Notes under the pieces: model-generated
Database searches by the model: none
What the model was told of the DNA's origin: nothing
The model's input: the letters and a program-made list of their open reading frames with translations, nothing else
Shown: positions 15,816-24,716 of the stretch, piece after piece
Layout of the letters: the number at the start of each line of letters is the position of its first letter
Numbering within the stretch: position 1 is the first letter of the stretch
Assembly: GCA_026985615.1 (NCBI GenBank)
Contig: JALSQD010000064.1
Location: 1-29,117, forward strand
From: Thermaceae bacterium
Lineage (GTDB): Bacteria; Deinococcota; Deinococci; Deinococcales; Marinithermaceae
Direction of reading: 5' to 3'
DNA: 29,117 nucleotides
Translations under genes and position numbers: made by a program

Positions 15816-16325
15816 TTAGTATGCGGCAATGTAGAAATAGGTTTCGTTCACGTCCCGCACCTGGGCGTAGCTCTGGCGGAAGTAGAGCCGCAAACGGTCG
15901 TTGAAGCCGTTCGTGGTGTAGACGCCGCGGAAGTAGACCTCGCCTGGCCGGGTGTCGGTGTAGACCGCCCGCACCCGTTGCTTTCCGGTGGGCGGCTCGA
16001 CCACGTAGCGGTGGCGCATCTGCGGCAGCGGCAGCACGTGGGTGCCCGCGGGGAGGTAGACGCCGTGCTCGAACTCGTAGGTGCGCCCGTCGGGGTCGAT
16101 GGCGACCAGGCTCACGTAGCCGGGCTGGCGTAGCGTGATCACGAAGCGCACTTCCTCGCCCGGGTAGTAGACCGCGCCCTCGCCCCGGTCGGGCTCGAAG
16201 CGGGTGATGACGTTGCTCAGCTCGAAGTCGACCGAGATGCCGAAGCTCACGTCCCCGGGTTCGAGGGTGATGGTACAGGCCGAAAGCCCCAGGGCCAGGC
16301 CCAGAAGCAGCAAGGTTCGTTTCAT
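15816..16325 (-). CDS. Lipoprotein with DUF4384-like domain
   Basis: About 169 residues. MKRTLLLLGLALGLSAC is a lipoprotein signal. The mature part reads YYPGEEVRFVITLRQPGYVSLVAIDPDGRTYEFE, then LPAGTHVLPLP and a beta-rich C-terminus; 'GE.V.f.v....GYv.l..iD.dG' is the pattern of DUF4384 domains found on envelope proteins in Deinococcota. Probably a beta-sandwich at the outer surface; function unknown. ATG 16325 is preceded by GGAGGG. A longer frame upstream is antisense/alternate-frame to rnhB and not used. It lies 65 nt after rnhB on the same strand. Confidence 0.8.
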   Translation of the reverse strand: MKRTLLLLGLALGLSACTITLEPGDVSFGISVDFELSNVITRFEPDRGEGAVYYPGEEVRFVITLRQPGYVSLVAIDPDGRTYEFEHGVYLPAGTHVLPLPQMRHRYVVEPPTGKQRVRAVYTDTRPGEVYFRGVYTTNGFNDRLRLYFRQSYAQVRDVNETYFYIAAY

Positions 16326-16390
16326 GGCTCCCTCCAGCCTGAGTCTACCCCGGTCTGCTGGGAAGGGAATAAAAGAACGATGAAACCCGG

Positions 16391-16984
16391 TTAAGCCCCG
16401 TCCCACAAACGCGCCTGGGCCACGGGAGCGAAGCGGCGGCGGTGTTCGGGGCAGGGGCCCAGGCGGGCGAGCCGCTCGAGGTGGCGGACGGTGCCGTAGC
16501 CCTTGTGCTCGGCGAAGCCGTAGCCAGGGTAGCGCCGGTCCAATCCCAACATGATGCGGTCGCGCACCACCTTGGCGAGGATGGAGGCGGCGGCCACACT
16601 CGGGCTCTGGGCCTCGGCGCGGGCAGGGGCCTGGAGGGGGAGCTCGGTGTCCAGGAAGAGGTAGTCGGTCACGAGCGCCTGGGGCTCGACGCGCAGGCGG
16701 ACGAGGGCGCGCTCGGCAGCGCAGTGGGTGGCACCGAGTACCCCCAGCCGGTCCACCTCGCGGGCGCTGCAGGCTCCCACCGCCCAGGCGAGCGCGTGGG
16801 TCAGCAGGTGGTCGAGCAGCCGCTCGCGCTGGCGGGGCGTGAGCCGCTTGGAGTCGCGGTAGGGGTAACGCCCGGGGGTGAGCACCACCGCTGCGGCCAC
16901 CAGAGGACCGGCCAGGGCGCCGCGGCCCGCCTCGTCCACGCCGGCCACGCGCAGCCCGTCGCGCCAGTAGGGTTCCTCGAGCAC
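16391..16984 (-). CDS. rnhB: Ribonuclease HII
   Basis: Removes RNA from RNA-DNA hybrids and single ribonucleotides from DNA. 197 residues. The catalytic N-terminal motif is GVDEAGRGALAGPLVAAAVVL (adjacent Asp-Glu), followed by YRDSKRLTPRQRERL and SPSVAAASILAKVVRDRIM. The C-terminal PGYGFAEHKGYGTVRHLERLARLGPCPEHRRRF is the usual RNase HII tail. Starts at GTG 16984, 2 nt after the upstream LOG-family gene's stop, so they are co-transcribed. Confidence 0.95.
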   Translation of the reverse strand: MLEEPYWRDGLRVAGVDEAGRGALAGPLVAAAVVLTPGRYPYRDSKRLTPRQRERLLDHLLTHALAWAVGACSAREVDRLGVLGATHCAAERALVRLRVEPQALVTDYLFLDTELPLQAPARAEAQSPSVAAASILAKVVRDRIMLGLDRRYPGYGFAEHKGYGTVRHLERLARLGPCPEHRRRFAPVAQARLWDGA

Positions 16985-16986
16985 GG

Positions 16987-17646
16987 CTAGACCTCGCCGC
17001 GCTCGCGCGCAAGTGCGGCCACGACCTCCTCGGGGTCGTCCACTAGCTTGAGGAGCTCGGCGTCGTGTTCGCCGATGGCCTGCTGGGCGGCGAGGGTGTC
17101 GTGGATCCAGCGCTCGAGCCCCTCCCAGTAGGCCCGGTCCATAGCGAAGAGGGGGAAGGGGTGGACCTTGCCGGTCTGGAGCAGCACCAGCACCTCGGTG
17201 AGCTCGTCCAGGGTGCCGAAGCCGCCGGGCAGGACCACGAAGCCCACCGCGTAGCGCACGAACATCACCTTGCGCACGAAGAAGTAGCGGAACTGCAGGC
17301 TGTGGGTCTGGTAGGGGTTGGGACGCTGCTCGTGGGGCAGCCCGATGTTGAGCCCCACCGAAACCCCGCCTGCCTCGTAAGCGCCCTTGTTGACGGCTTC
17401 CATGACGCCCGGCCCGCCGCCGGTGACGACGCCGTAGCCAGCCTCGACCAGGGTGCGCCCCAGCCGCTCGCCCAGGGCGTAGGCCGGGTGACCGGGGCCG
17501 AAGCGGGCGGAGCCGAAGACGGAGACGAGGGGCACCTCGATCTGCGAGAGCACCTCGAAGCCGTCAACGAACTCGGCCAGGATGCGGAAGAGGCGCCAAG
17601 AATCCGTATGGTGCAGCCGGTCGATGACCCCGTGTTCGTCCGTCAT
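16987..17646 (-). CDS. LOG family protein (Rossmann fold, TIGR00730-like)
   Basis: 219 residues. The family hydrolyses nucleoside 5'-monophosphates (cytokinin-activating phosphoribohydrolase in plants; nucleotide housekeeping in bacteria; older name 'lysine decarboxylase-like'). Motifs: VSVFGSARFGPGHPAY, GYGVVTGGGPGVMEAVNKGA, FFVRKVMFVRYAVGFVVL and the catalytic PGGFGTLDELTEVLVLLQTGK. First gene of a probable LOG-rnhB operon. ATG 17646 lies 6 nt after a TAGACT box with no Shine-Dalgarno, suggesting a leaderless mRNA. Confidence 0.9.
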   Translation of the reverse strand: MTDEHGVIDRLHHTDSWRLFRILAEFVDGFEVLSQIEVPLVSVFGSARFGPGHPAYALGERLGRTLVEAGYGVVTGGGPGVMEAVNKGAYEAGGVSVGLNIGLPHEQRPNPYQTHSLQFRYFFVRKVMFVRYAVGFVVLPGGFGTLDELTEVLVLLQTGKVHPFPLFAMDRAYWEGLERWIHDTLAAQQAIGEHDAELLKLVDDPEEVVAALARERGEV

Positions 17647-17652
17647 GCCATT

Positions 17653-17658
17653 AGTCTA
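17653..17658 (-). promoter_or_regulatory. -10 box of the LOG-family gene
   Basis: TAGACT on the minus strand, 6 nt from ATG 17646. No clear -35. Confidence 0.45.
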
Positions 17659-17683
17659 GGGGAAGCCCGCGCGGACTAAGGGC

Positions 17684-19201
17684 CTAGGGTGCCTGGCTGG
17701 TCCACTGCTGGTAGAGGAACTCATCCAGGAAGAGCTGGAAGCGGGCGGTGCCCTTCACCTTCACACTGCCCTCCAGGGTCATGCCGCCGGGGGCGTAGGT
17801 GTCGATGGGGACACGCCGGCCCGCCTCGTCCTCCACGACCAGGCGGACGTGCACCGGCCCGCCCGTGCCCTGGGGCAGCGGTACCCGGATGGGCACGATC
17901 CGCTCACCCGGCCCGAGCTCGACCGGCGGATTTTCCAGCGCGTCCGTAGGCGTGGGTGCTTCGGGCGTCGTCTCGGGGGGCGGCGGGGCGAAGGTGGCGT
18001 TTTCGGGCAGGAGCACCTTGCCGCGGGTTGCAACGGTGACCGTGACGGGGCTGCCCACGTCGAGAGCCACCCCTGCCGGGGGCGACTGCGAGAGCACGGT
18101 GCCCTCGGGCTCTGGTGAGGGCACCTCCTGGACGTCGCCGAGGCGCAGATCGGCCACCGAGAGCAGGTAGCGGGCGTCGTCGAGGCTGAGGCCCGTAAGG
18201 TCGGGTAGAACGGTGCGTTGAGGCGGCGTTCCGGCCGAGGTGAGCACGCGTACGCTCGCCCCCTGGGGCAGCGGAGCCTCGGCGGGCGGTGCGGTGGCCA
18301 GCACCCGGCCTTCCGGCAGGTCGCTGGGGCCTTCGGCGCCGGCTGCGGGAACGTAGCCGGATTCTTCCAGTTTGCGCAGGGCTTCGCCCGCGGGGAGGTC
18401 GGTCAGGTCGGGCACGGTGCCCGTCTTGGGGCGGTTCAGGGTCAGCTCGAGCTTGCGTCCGGGTTTCACCCGCGTGCCCGGGGGCGGGTTCTGCTCGAGG
18501 ATGACGTCGCGGGGCTCCTCGGGGTTGCTGGCCTCGACGAAGACCACCTTCAGACCCATGTCGCGCACGGCTTCGAGCGCGCCGCGCGGGTCCTGGCCGC
18601 GCAGGTCGGGGAGCACGTACTCGGGGGGATTGAGGTAGCGGTCGACCCCGAAGCCCAAGAGCATGAAGCCGACCACCAGGGCGACCAGCCCCGGTACCCA
18701 GGCCTGCCAGGGTCGGCGCACGCGGCTGCGGGCGTGGGGGAGCGACTTGAGGAAACGGCCGCCCAAGCGCTCCGCCTCGGCCTCGTCGTGCTCGGCCAGC
18801 GGGTCGAGGGCGGTGACGCGCACCCCCTCCTCGGTGAGGCGCAGGTCGGCATCCGGCAGGGCGTAGCCCAGCGGCGCCAGCGCCGCGACGATGCGACCGA
18901 CCTCGCGCACCACCCGCCGGCCCTTGGCGGGCAGGGCCGAGGGGGCCTCGAGCTCGGGCCAGAAGACGTAGTAGCGGCCCGGCTTGGCGCTGATCTCGAC
19001 GCCGGCCGGCAGCGCCCCCAGCCCCGATAGGGCCTTGAGCGCCTTGCGGAAGCGGAAGAAGGCCGCGCGGGCCTCGGGGTTCTTGACCTCGAACCAGTAG
19101 AGGCGCCCCGCGCCAGCGGGGCCGCGCACGCGGTAAACGTGCAGGTAGCCGTGCGCCTGTTCCTCGCTGGTTACCTCGTAAGGGCCCAGGTCTTGCGCCA
19201 T
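17684..19201 (-). CDS. PASTA-domain membrane protein with degenerate kinase-like N-terminus
   Basis: 505 residues. Residues 1-145 resemble a shrunken Ser/Thr protein kinase: a beta3-like WFEVK (Lys40), a hinge-like RYYVFWPEL, and ADLRLTEEGVRVTALDP where a kinase would have its catalytic loop and DFG. HRD and DFG are absent, so it would be a pseudokinase. A TM helix spans about 167-186. Three PASTA domains follow (about 193-258, 259-325, 330-394), each with VPDL/LPDL and PP.G motifs. Next come a Pro-rich linker (404-430) and an unassigned C-terminal domain. PASTA domains bind peptidoglycan/muropeptides in PknB-type kinases, so a cell-wall-sensing role is inferred. ATG 19201 is 7 nt from a TACAAT box. 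Confidence 0.85.
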   Translation of the reverse strand: MAQDLGPYEVTSEEQAHGYLHVYRVRGPAGAGRLYWFEVKNPEARAAFFRFRKALKALSGLGALPAGVEISAKPGRYYVFWPELEAPSALPAKGRRVVREVGRIVAALAPLGYALPDADLRLTEEGVRVTALDPLAEHDEAEAERLGGRFLKSLPHARSRVRRPWQAWVPGLVALVVGFMLLGFGVDRYLNPPEYVLPDLRGQDPRGALEAVRDMGLKVVFVEASNPEEPRDVILEQNPPPGTRVKPGRKLELTLNRPKTGTVPDLTDLPAGEALRKLEESGYVPAAGAEGPSDLPEGRVLATAPPAEAPLPQGASVRVLTSAGTPPQRTVLPDLTGLSLDDARYLLSVADLRLGDVQEVPSPEPEGTVLSQSPPAGVALDVGSPVTVTVATRGKVLLPENATFAPPPPETTPEAPTPTDALENPPVELGPGERIVPIRVPLPQGTGGPVHVRLVVEDEAGRRVPIDTYAPGGMTLEGSVKVKGTARFQLFLDEFLYQQWTSQAP

Positions 19202-19208
19202 CCTTAGG

Positions 19209-19214
19209 ATTGTA
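19209..19214 (-). promoter_or_regulatory. -10 box of the PASTA gene
   Basis: TACAAT on the minus strand, 7 nt before the ATG; likely leaderless. The -35 is unclear. Confidence 0.45.
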
Positions 19215-19237
19215 TCACCGGGAGCAAGAGATGCGTG

Positions 19238-19268
19238 AAAAAAGACGGGCGGCTGGTGGCCGCCCGTC
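19238..19268 (-). terminator. Intrinsic terminator of the lipoprotein-subtilase operon
   Basis: On the minus strand a perfect 10-bp GC-rich stem (GACGGGCGGC / GCCGCCCGTC, 5-nt loop) is followed by six T. It lies 16 nt after the subtilase stop and is the clearest rho-independent terminator in the window. Confidence 0.9.
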
Positions 19269-19284
19269 TCGTCGCCCGCGCGAA

Positions 19285-21835
19285 CTAGGGCGTGTCGAGC
19301 TGGGTGATGGTGAGGTCGTAGTGGCCGGTGGTGCCGTCGGGTCCGTCGCCGTCCCAGGAGGTGACCAGGATGTAGTAGGTGCCGTCGGCGTCGGGGGTGA
19401 ACTCCACGCGGGACTCGCGCCCGGTGAAGTCGTCGTTAAAGGCCACCTGGTTACCGGCGCTGTCGTAAACGGCGATCATGGTGTCGGGTACGCCGCTGGA
19501 AGCGGTCTCGGCGTCCACCTCCACGGTGACGCCGGCGGTGAGGGTCACCGCGAAGATATCGTCGTCACCGAGCGGGTCAATGCTCGCGCTCACCGCGCTG
19601 CCGAGCGCCACCGCCTGGGCGTTCGCGGTGTCTACCGCGCTGATGGAGGTGCCGTTGACGGCGGCCGAGCCGTTGGGCTCCTGCTCGGCAACGACCGGGC
19701 TGGCGATGTCGAGCGCGTAGCTGTTGAAGGGGCTCGAGGAGCCGTTGAGGTCCTCGACCAGGATATAGTAGGTGCCGTCAGCGGGGGCGGTGAAGCTCAC
19801 CCAGGCGTCGTCGGTGAAATCCTGGTTGTTGTCGTTCTGGGCCACCACGTTCCCGGCCGAGTCGAAAACGGTGAGCGCCAGGTCCAACTGGCCCGAGAGC
19901 GATTCGGTGTTGATCACGAACTCGTCGCCGGTGGTCGCGGTCAGGGCGTAGACGTCCACGTCGCTGCCGGTGTCGGAGTAGATGATGCCCTTGTAGGTTG
20001 TGCCTGCGGTTACGGGTGTGGCCGAGGCGGTATCGTCGTTGGGCTCGTAGGGGTCGGTGGGCAGGGCGACGTCGAGTTGTACGTCGAGCATGGACGGGCC
20101 AGTGATGCATGCCGTGGTTTCGCTGGTTGCGGGTGCGATGCCGCTTTGCTTGTGTGGGCCGCCCACGAGCACGCGGTAGCAGCCGGGGTCTATCTGCAGG
20201 AACATCGCGGTGCCGTCACCGAAGAGGCCGGTGCCCGTGGTCTGCGTGGGCAGGGTGGGGCGGTCGGGTAGGGGGTCGCCGTTCGCGTCCACGGGGACGA
20301 GCGTCACGCTGGTCATTGGCAGCGGGGTGCCGGTGTTGAGGTCGGTGACGTTCACGTAGAGGCTCGCGCCGGGGTCCGGAGCGGGCTCGGTGCCGGCGGC
20401 GATGGCGAGCGCCTTGGCGACCGCCGCGCCGGCGTCCACGATGCCCCAGCCCAGGTCCTCGTCAAAGCCCGGCAGGGTGTCGGCGTTGGCGTCCCAGGCG
20501 GTCTGGGTCAGGATGGTGCGCACCTGGCGCGCGTCCAGGTTCCCGGGGCCGCCCGCGGCCTCCAGGATGAGGGCGACGACGCCGGCCGTGGCCCGGGCTG
20601 GAGAACGAGGTGCCGGCGATGTAGGTGTAGTCGTTCTCGTCGCCCGTGCAGCTCGCGCCCGTGGGATCGTTGAGGATACAGCCGCGGGTCGTGGGCACCC
20701 AGATGTTCTGGCCGGGCGCGGCCACGTCGAGGTGGACGCCGCGGTTCGAGAAGTCGGTGCGCATGCCGTCCCTGGGATCGTCACCGCCGGGATCGGGCTT
20801 GGTGGCGGCCACGGTGATCAGGCCGGGGTGCCAGGCGGGCTCGGCGAAGCCGGTGGTGGGGGTGTTGCCCGCCGACGTGACCAGAACGATGCCGGACTCG
20901 AGCATGATGTCCATCACGTCCTTGATCACCTGGTCGTAGGCCCCGCCGCCCCAGGACATGTTGACGACGTCCACGTAGGGACGGCCTGTCGGCGGAGTGT
21001 AACCGCCGCAACCGGCGGGCACCGTGATGCCGAAGAAGTCGGGCCCGTAGGCGGTGAAGAGGCCGCCGTAGACGATGCCGGCCAGGGTGAGGTAGCCCTC
21101 GGTAGGGTGGTCGATGGCGATGGGCACGATGCTGGCGCCGTAAGCGATGCCGCGGCCGCCGATGTCGTTGGCCACGGCAGCCGCGGTCCCCGCGACACTC
21201 GAGCCGTGGGTACCCACCCCGTTATGGGGGGTGTCGGGGCAGATCAGTTCCTGCGTGGTGCCGTAGAAGCCCGGGTAGGCGACGTTGGCCGCCAGGTCGG
21301 GGTGGGTGTGGTCGATGAAGTCGTCGTGGATCCCGATCCGCACGCCGGCACCGGTGATGCCTTCGGCCCAGGCGGCCTGCGTGTTCATCTGCCGGTGCAT
21401 CCACTGCCGGCCGAAGTCGGGATCGGAAACGTCCGGAACGTCCAGCGCGGCGATGCCGATGCCGGTGGTGGCGACCGTACTTACCGGCTCGGGTTTCTGG
21501 ATCAGGCGGTTGGGAACGGCGTAGCGCACGTCGCCACGGTGCTCCAGAAGGCCGAGCGCTTTCGCTACGGGCAGACCTTTCGGAAGCGCGACCAGCGCCG
21601 CCTTGATCGGGGCCCAGTCGTCGATCAGGCTTCCGCCGAGGGCGCTGAGGATCGCGTCGAGGTCGGCGGCGTCACGGTAACCGACGATCACCTGCCCCAG
21701 CACGTACCGCTTGTCCAGGTCCACGGTTGGCGCATGGTCGCCGCCGGCGGGTGCGCGGTTGCCCGGAGGGACGGTGCCGGTGCTGCAGGCGGCCAGCAGC
21801 GCGATCAAGCCGGCCAGGAAAAGAAGCCTTTTCAT
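19285..21835 (-). pseudogene. Subtilisin-like serine protease lipoprotein with PPC domains, interrupted by a +1 frameshift
   Basis: S8-family exported protease. The N-terminus MKRLLFLAGLIALLAAC is a lipoprotein signal; a propeptide-like region follows. Catalytic residues are present: Asp in IGIHDDFIDHTHPDL, His in GTHGSSVAGTAAA, oxyanion Asn in TSAGN, and Ser (about 410) in IAGTSFSSP. Four codons later the frame is lost. Reading resumes perfectly (ATAGVVALILEAAGG) if one base of the CCCGGG at 20592-20597 is removed, giving about 849 residues. Uncorrected, the first frame ends at 20462 after 43 aberrant residues. The rest encodes the end of the catalytic domain, a beta-domain (LYVNVTDLNTGTPLPMTSVTLVPV) and two PPC domains (DPYEPNDDTASATPV and EQEPNGSAAVNG). 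ATG 21835 follows the upstream gene's stop by 3 nt with GGGGAGG. Confidence 0.85.
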
Positions 21836-21838
21836 GGT

Positions 21839-23492
21839 CTACCTCCCCTCCGCGTTGCCGGTAGTGGCGACGCCGCTGCCGGTGACGAAGGTGTTGACGG
21901 GGCCGTCCTCGACGCCGAAGGGGCCCCAGAGGCCAAAGAAGTCGGACCCGATCGAGACCGCGTCCATTTCACCGTCGTCGTTGAGGTGGGCGGTCACGGC
22001 GAACGGCTGCCAGTCGTAGGTGTGGAAGGGTTGCAGCGAAGCGCCGGTCAGCCCGTAGCCGTTTTCCGTCTCGATCACGCCGTGCGGAATCCCCGCGAAT
22101 CCGTTGAAGGGGTGGAACTCGCCGTCGGCGCCGGACACCACGAAGAGGGGCGACATGTACTCGACGTTGAAGCCGTCCACCTGCACGCGGTCGAGGACGA
22201 TGGCCATCAAGAAGTTGACCGTCGAAGAGTTCTGCACCGAGATGACGTAACCCGGCTGCAGGTCGACGTCGGTCACGTTGTCGCCCGGGGCTACGGCCTC
22301 CACCTGGAAGGCCGGCAGCGGCGTGACCCCGTACTCGTTGGAAGCAGCCCGGTGATCGCCGTTCACGGCCTCCACCCGGTAGGTGAGCAGCACGCCGGGC
22401 AGGGTGCCGGGGGTGGCGTCGCGGAAGCTGTACGAACCAGGGACGGGGTCGCCGTTGGCGTCGACGTCCTGAGCGTCGCCTGCGGCAATGCGCCCGATCC
22501 GGTAAAAGTCGCCGTCGTCGTTCTTGCGAAGGATTTCAAAGGCTTCGGGAGCGGCAGCTTCCGGGTCGTAGCTCCAGCTGAGGTCCACCCAGGTGATGGC
22601 CTTGTCGAGGCTGCTGTCCTGGGGTGCGATCCCGCCTTGCCGGCCCGTGCCGGTGTGCGCCTTCTGTCCCAGCGCCCTGAGTGCGTCGAGGTCGCCCGAC
22701 TTCAGGGCGACGATCACGGCGTCACCGGTCAAGCCGGGTACGCCGAGGGTACCGAAGACCGCGACGTCGCCGAAGGTGACCGCCTGGGCCTTCAAACCGG
22801 TGAGGGCGGCCGGAGCGGGAGCCCCGGCGTCGGGGCTGCGGTAGACGTAGCCGATGGCCTCGGTGCGGTTGCCGTTGGCATCGTAGGCGACGGCGTGCAC
22901 GGTCACGAATTCGCTGTAGCCGGAGGTGTCAAAGGTAACCTCTTTGCTGCTGCCGTCGAAGTCGAAGAAGCGCTCGTGCCGCACGTAGCCGTTCAGGTAG
23001 CCCGAGCTGCCTCCCGGCTGGCCCAGGCCCACGTCCAGGAATTGGAAACCGTTGGTTTCGGGGTCTGCAACCTGGCCGCTCACGGTGACCGTGATCTCGT
23101 CACCGGGTTCGTACCAGTCGGGGATGTCCAGGTTCACTTCCGGGGGCTCGACGGTGGCCGCGGGGTCGAAGGCCGGCCGAAGGATGGTGCTGTACAGCGT
23201 TTTCTCTTCGAGGGTCATCAGACCCGTCACCCGCGACGTCGCGTAACCGGCTTTGCTGAACGTGAGGGTGTACCGTCCCCACTTGGTTTCGACCGAGTAG
23301 TATCCCTTTTCGTTCGTCGTGGCGGTCTCGCCGGTCGGCGCAACCGTTACCTTTACCCCGGCCACGGGCTCGCCGGCCTTCATGTCCACCACGTAGCCGC
23401 TGATCGTGGTGGTCGGTGTCTGGAAGACACCGCAGGCGGACAGCGCCACGAGCAACAATGCGCCAACGAATAACGAATGGTTTCAACCTCAT
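21839..23492 (-). CDS. Modular surface lipoprotein, probable +1 frameshift in its signal peptide
   Basis: First gene of the protease operon. The main frame runs from about 23458 and starts abruptly in LLLVALSACGVF, which has a lipobox but no charged n-region. ATG 23492, with a Shine-Dalgarno GAGGTG, is in another frame. Deleting one base in 23479-23483 joins them as MRLKHSLFVGALLLVALSAC (or MRLN...), a textbook lipoprotein signal, giving about 550 residues. Mature domains: a carboxypeptidase-regulatory-like beta-sandwich (TISGYVVDMKAGEPVAGVKV, about 20-95), an Ig-like region, and an FN3-like region (AFEILRKNDDGDFYRIGRI ... LTYRVEAVNGD). Probably an adhesive or partner protein for the protease; no enzyme motif. 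Without a correction, translation would need the TTG at 23458. Confidence 0.75.
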
Positions 23493-23592
23493 CGATTCAC
23501 CTCTTTCCTTTACGCGCTTGCGCTTTAGGTAGGGTTTTGGTTCAACTTGTTCAGTCTCCACCTCCGAGCATGATGATAAAGCTGTAAGACAA

Positions 23593-23622
23593 ATTAAACG
23601 GCGTTTGGCATAGGTATGTCAA
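23593..23622 (-). promoter_or_regulatory. Promoter of the lipoprotein-subtilase operon
   Basis: Minus strand TTGACA (23617-23622), an 18-nt spacer, and TTTAAT (23593-23598), about 100 nt upstream of ATG 23492. This leaves an unusually long leader for this window. Confidence 0.55.
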
Positions 23623-23636
23623 CCGCGCGCGTGAAG

Positions 23637-23642
23637 TAGAGT
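23637..23642 (+). promoter_or_regulatory. -10 box of the SPFH gene
   Basis: TAGAGT lies 6 nt before ATG 23649; no Shine-Dalgarno. It overlaps the divergent operon's promoter region. Confidence 0.45.
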
Positions 23643-23648
23643 GGTCCT

Positions 23649-24590
23649 ATGGGACTGCTGTTGATTGTGGCGCTCGTGGCCGTGGTGATCGGTATCGGCT
23701 TGCTGGCCCAGCCCGGGCGTCGGGGTCTGGGAACCGCTCTGATCCTGACCGGCGTACTGCTCGGCGTGGTGTCGCGCAGCTTCGTGGTGGTGCCCGCGGG
23801 GCACGTGGGTGTGGTCTTCAACGTCTTCTCGGGGGTGCAGCCCGATGCGCTGGACGAGGGCCTGCATTTCGTTCTGCCCCTGGTGCAGGAGGTCGTGCTC
23901 TACGACGCGCGTTTGCAGGAAGTGACCCTTTCCCAGGCCAACGCCCGCCGGGTCGGCTTCGGCCCCATCCAGGCCCGCAGCAAGGAGGGGCTGGACATCG
24001 GCGTGGACGTGACCGTGCAGTACCGCATCGAGAAGGCGAAGGCGCCGCTTTTGCACAAGGAGGTGGGCCCGGCCTACCGCGAGACGATGATCGTGCCGCA
24101 GATCCGCAGCAAGGTGCGCGACGCCGTCGGCCTCTTCAACGCTGCGGAGCTGATCAGCACCCGCCGCGGCGACCTGGAGCGCTCGGTCACCACCGCCCTG
24201 CGCGAAGCGCTGGCGCAGAAGCACATCGTCCTCGAGTCGGTGTTGCTGCGCGAGATCCGCATTCCCGACACGGTGGCGCGGGTCATCGAAGAGAAGCAGA
24301 CCGCCGAGCAGCAGGTGCAGATCGAAGAAAACCGTCGCCGCCAGGCCGAGATCGCCGCCCAGCGGCGGGTCATCGAAGCCCAGGCCGAGCGTGATGCGGC
24401 CATCCTCAAGGCCGAGGGCGAGGCCAAGGCGCTCGAGCTGCGGGGGGACGCCCTCAAGCGTTACCCTCAGGTCATTCAGCTGACCGTGGCCGAAAAGCTT
24501 TCGCCCAACATCAAGACGATCATGCTGCCCACCGACGGCAACTTCCTGCTGGATTTGCGCAAACTGGAAGAAGCGGCTCCAGGCCGCTGA
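23649..24590 (+). CDS. SPFH/Band 7 (prohibitin-like) membrane protein
   Basis: 313 residues. Two N-terminal hydrophobic segments (LLLIVALVAVVIGIGLLA; GTALILTGVLLGVV) anchor it. The SPFH domain follows (FVVVPAGHVGVVFNVFSGVQPDALDEGLHFVLPLVQ; EGLDIGVDVTVQYRI). A charged coiled coil (EEKQTAEQQVQIEENRRRQAEIAAQRRVIEAQAERDAAILKAEGEAKAL in part) comes next, ending in IKTIMLPTDGNFLLDL. Prohibitin-like proteins form large membrane rings that scaffold proteases such as FtsH; that role is inferred. Typical length for a bacterial prohibitin. It stands alone, divergent from the surface-protein operon and just upstream of the bacteriocin-like cluster, with no visible functional link to it. Confidence 0.9.
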   Translation: MGLLLIVALVAVVIGIGLLAQPGRRGLGTALILTGVLLGVVSRSFVVVPAGHVGVVFNVFSGVQPDALDEGLHFVLPLVQEVVLYDARLQEVTLSQANARRVGFGPIQARSKEGLDIGVDVTVQYRIEKAKAPLLHKEVGPAYRETMIVPQIRSKVRDAVGLFNAAELISTRRGDLERSVTTALREALAQKHIVLESVLLREIRIPDTVARVIEEKQTAEQQVQIEENRRRQAEIAAQRRVIEAQAERDAAILKAEGEAKALELRGDALKRYPQVIQLTVAEKLSPNIKTIMLPTDGNFLLDLRKLEEAAPGR

Positions 24591-24671
24591 CGCTGCTCCT
24601 TTTGGATACAGCCAGCAGCTCTATCGCTTACGCTGCAACACCGTCAAGGCGGAGGCAATGGTACAACGTGT

Positions 24672-24711
24672 TGCAATAGCTAATATATACCAAGTGCAAT
24701 AATATTTACCA
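24672..24711 (+). repeat. AT-rich imperfect direct repeats upstream of the bacteriocin-like gene
   Basis: TGCAATAgctAATATaTACCA (24672-24692) and TGCAATAATATtTACCA (24695-24711) share both ends and the AATAT core. They are strikingly AT-rich in this GC-rich window and may be regulator-binding sites. Confidence 0.55.
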
Positions 24712-24716
24712 GGATA

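Noticed and set aside
20592..20597. Programmed ribosomal frameshift in the subtilase gene
   Set aside because: There is no slippery heptamer with a downstream pseudoknot, and the break falls inside a conserved domain. An extra base (mutation or sequencing error) is simpler.
20390..23473. Very long open frame (1027 codons) on the plus strand
   Set aside because: It is antisense to the subtilase and lipoprotein genes. The opposite strand carries catalytic motifs, PPC domains and signal peptides, while this frame gives low-complexity Val/Gly/His/Asp-rich text.
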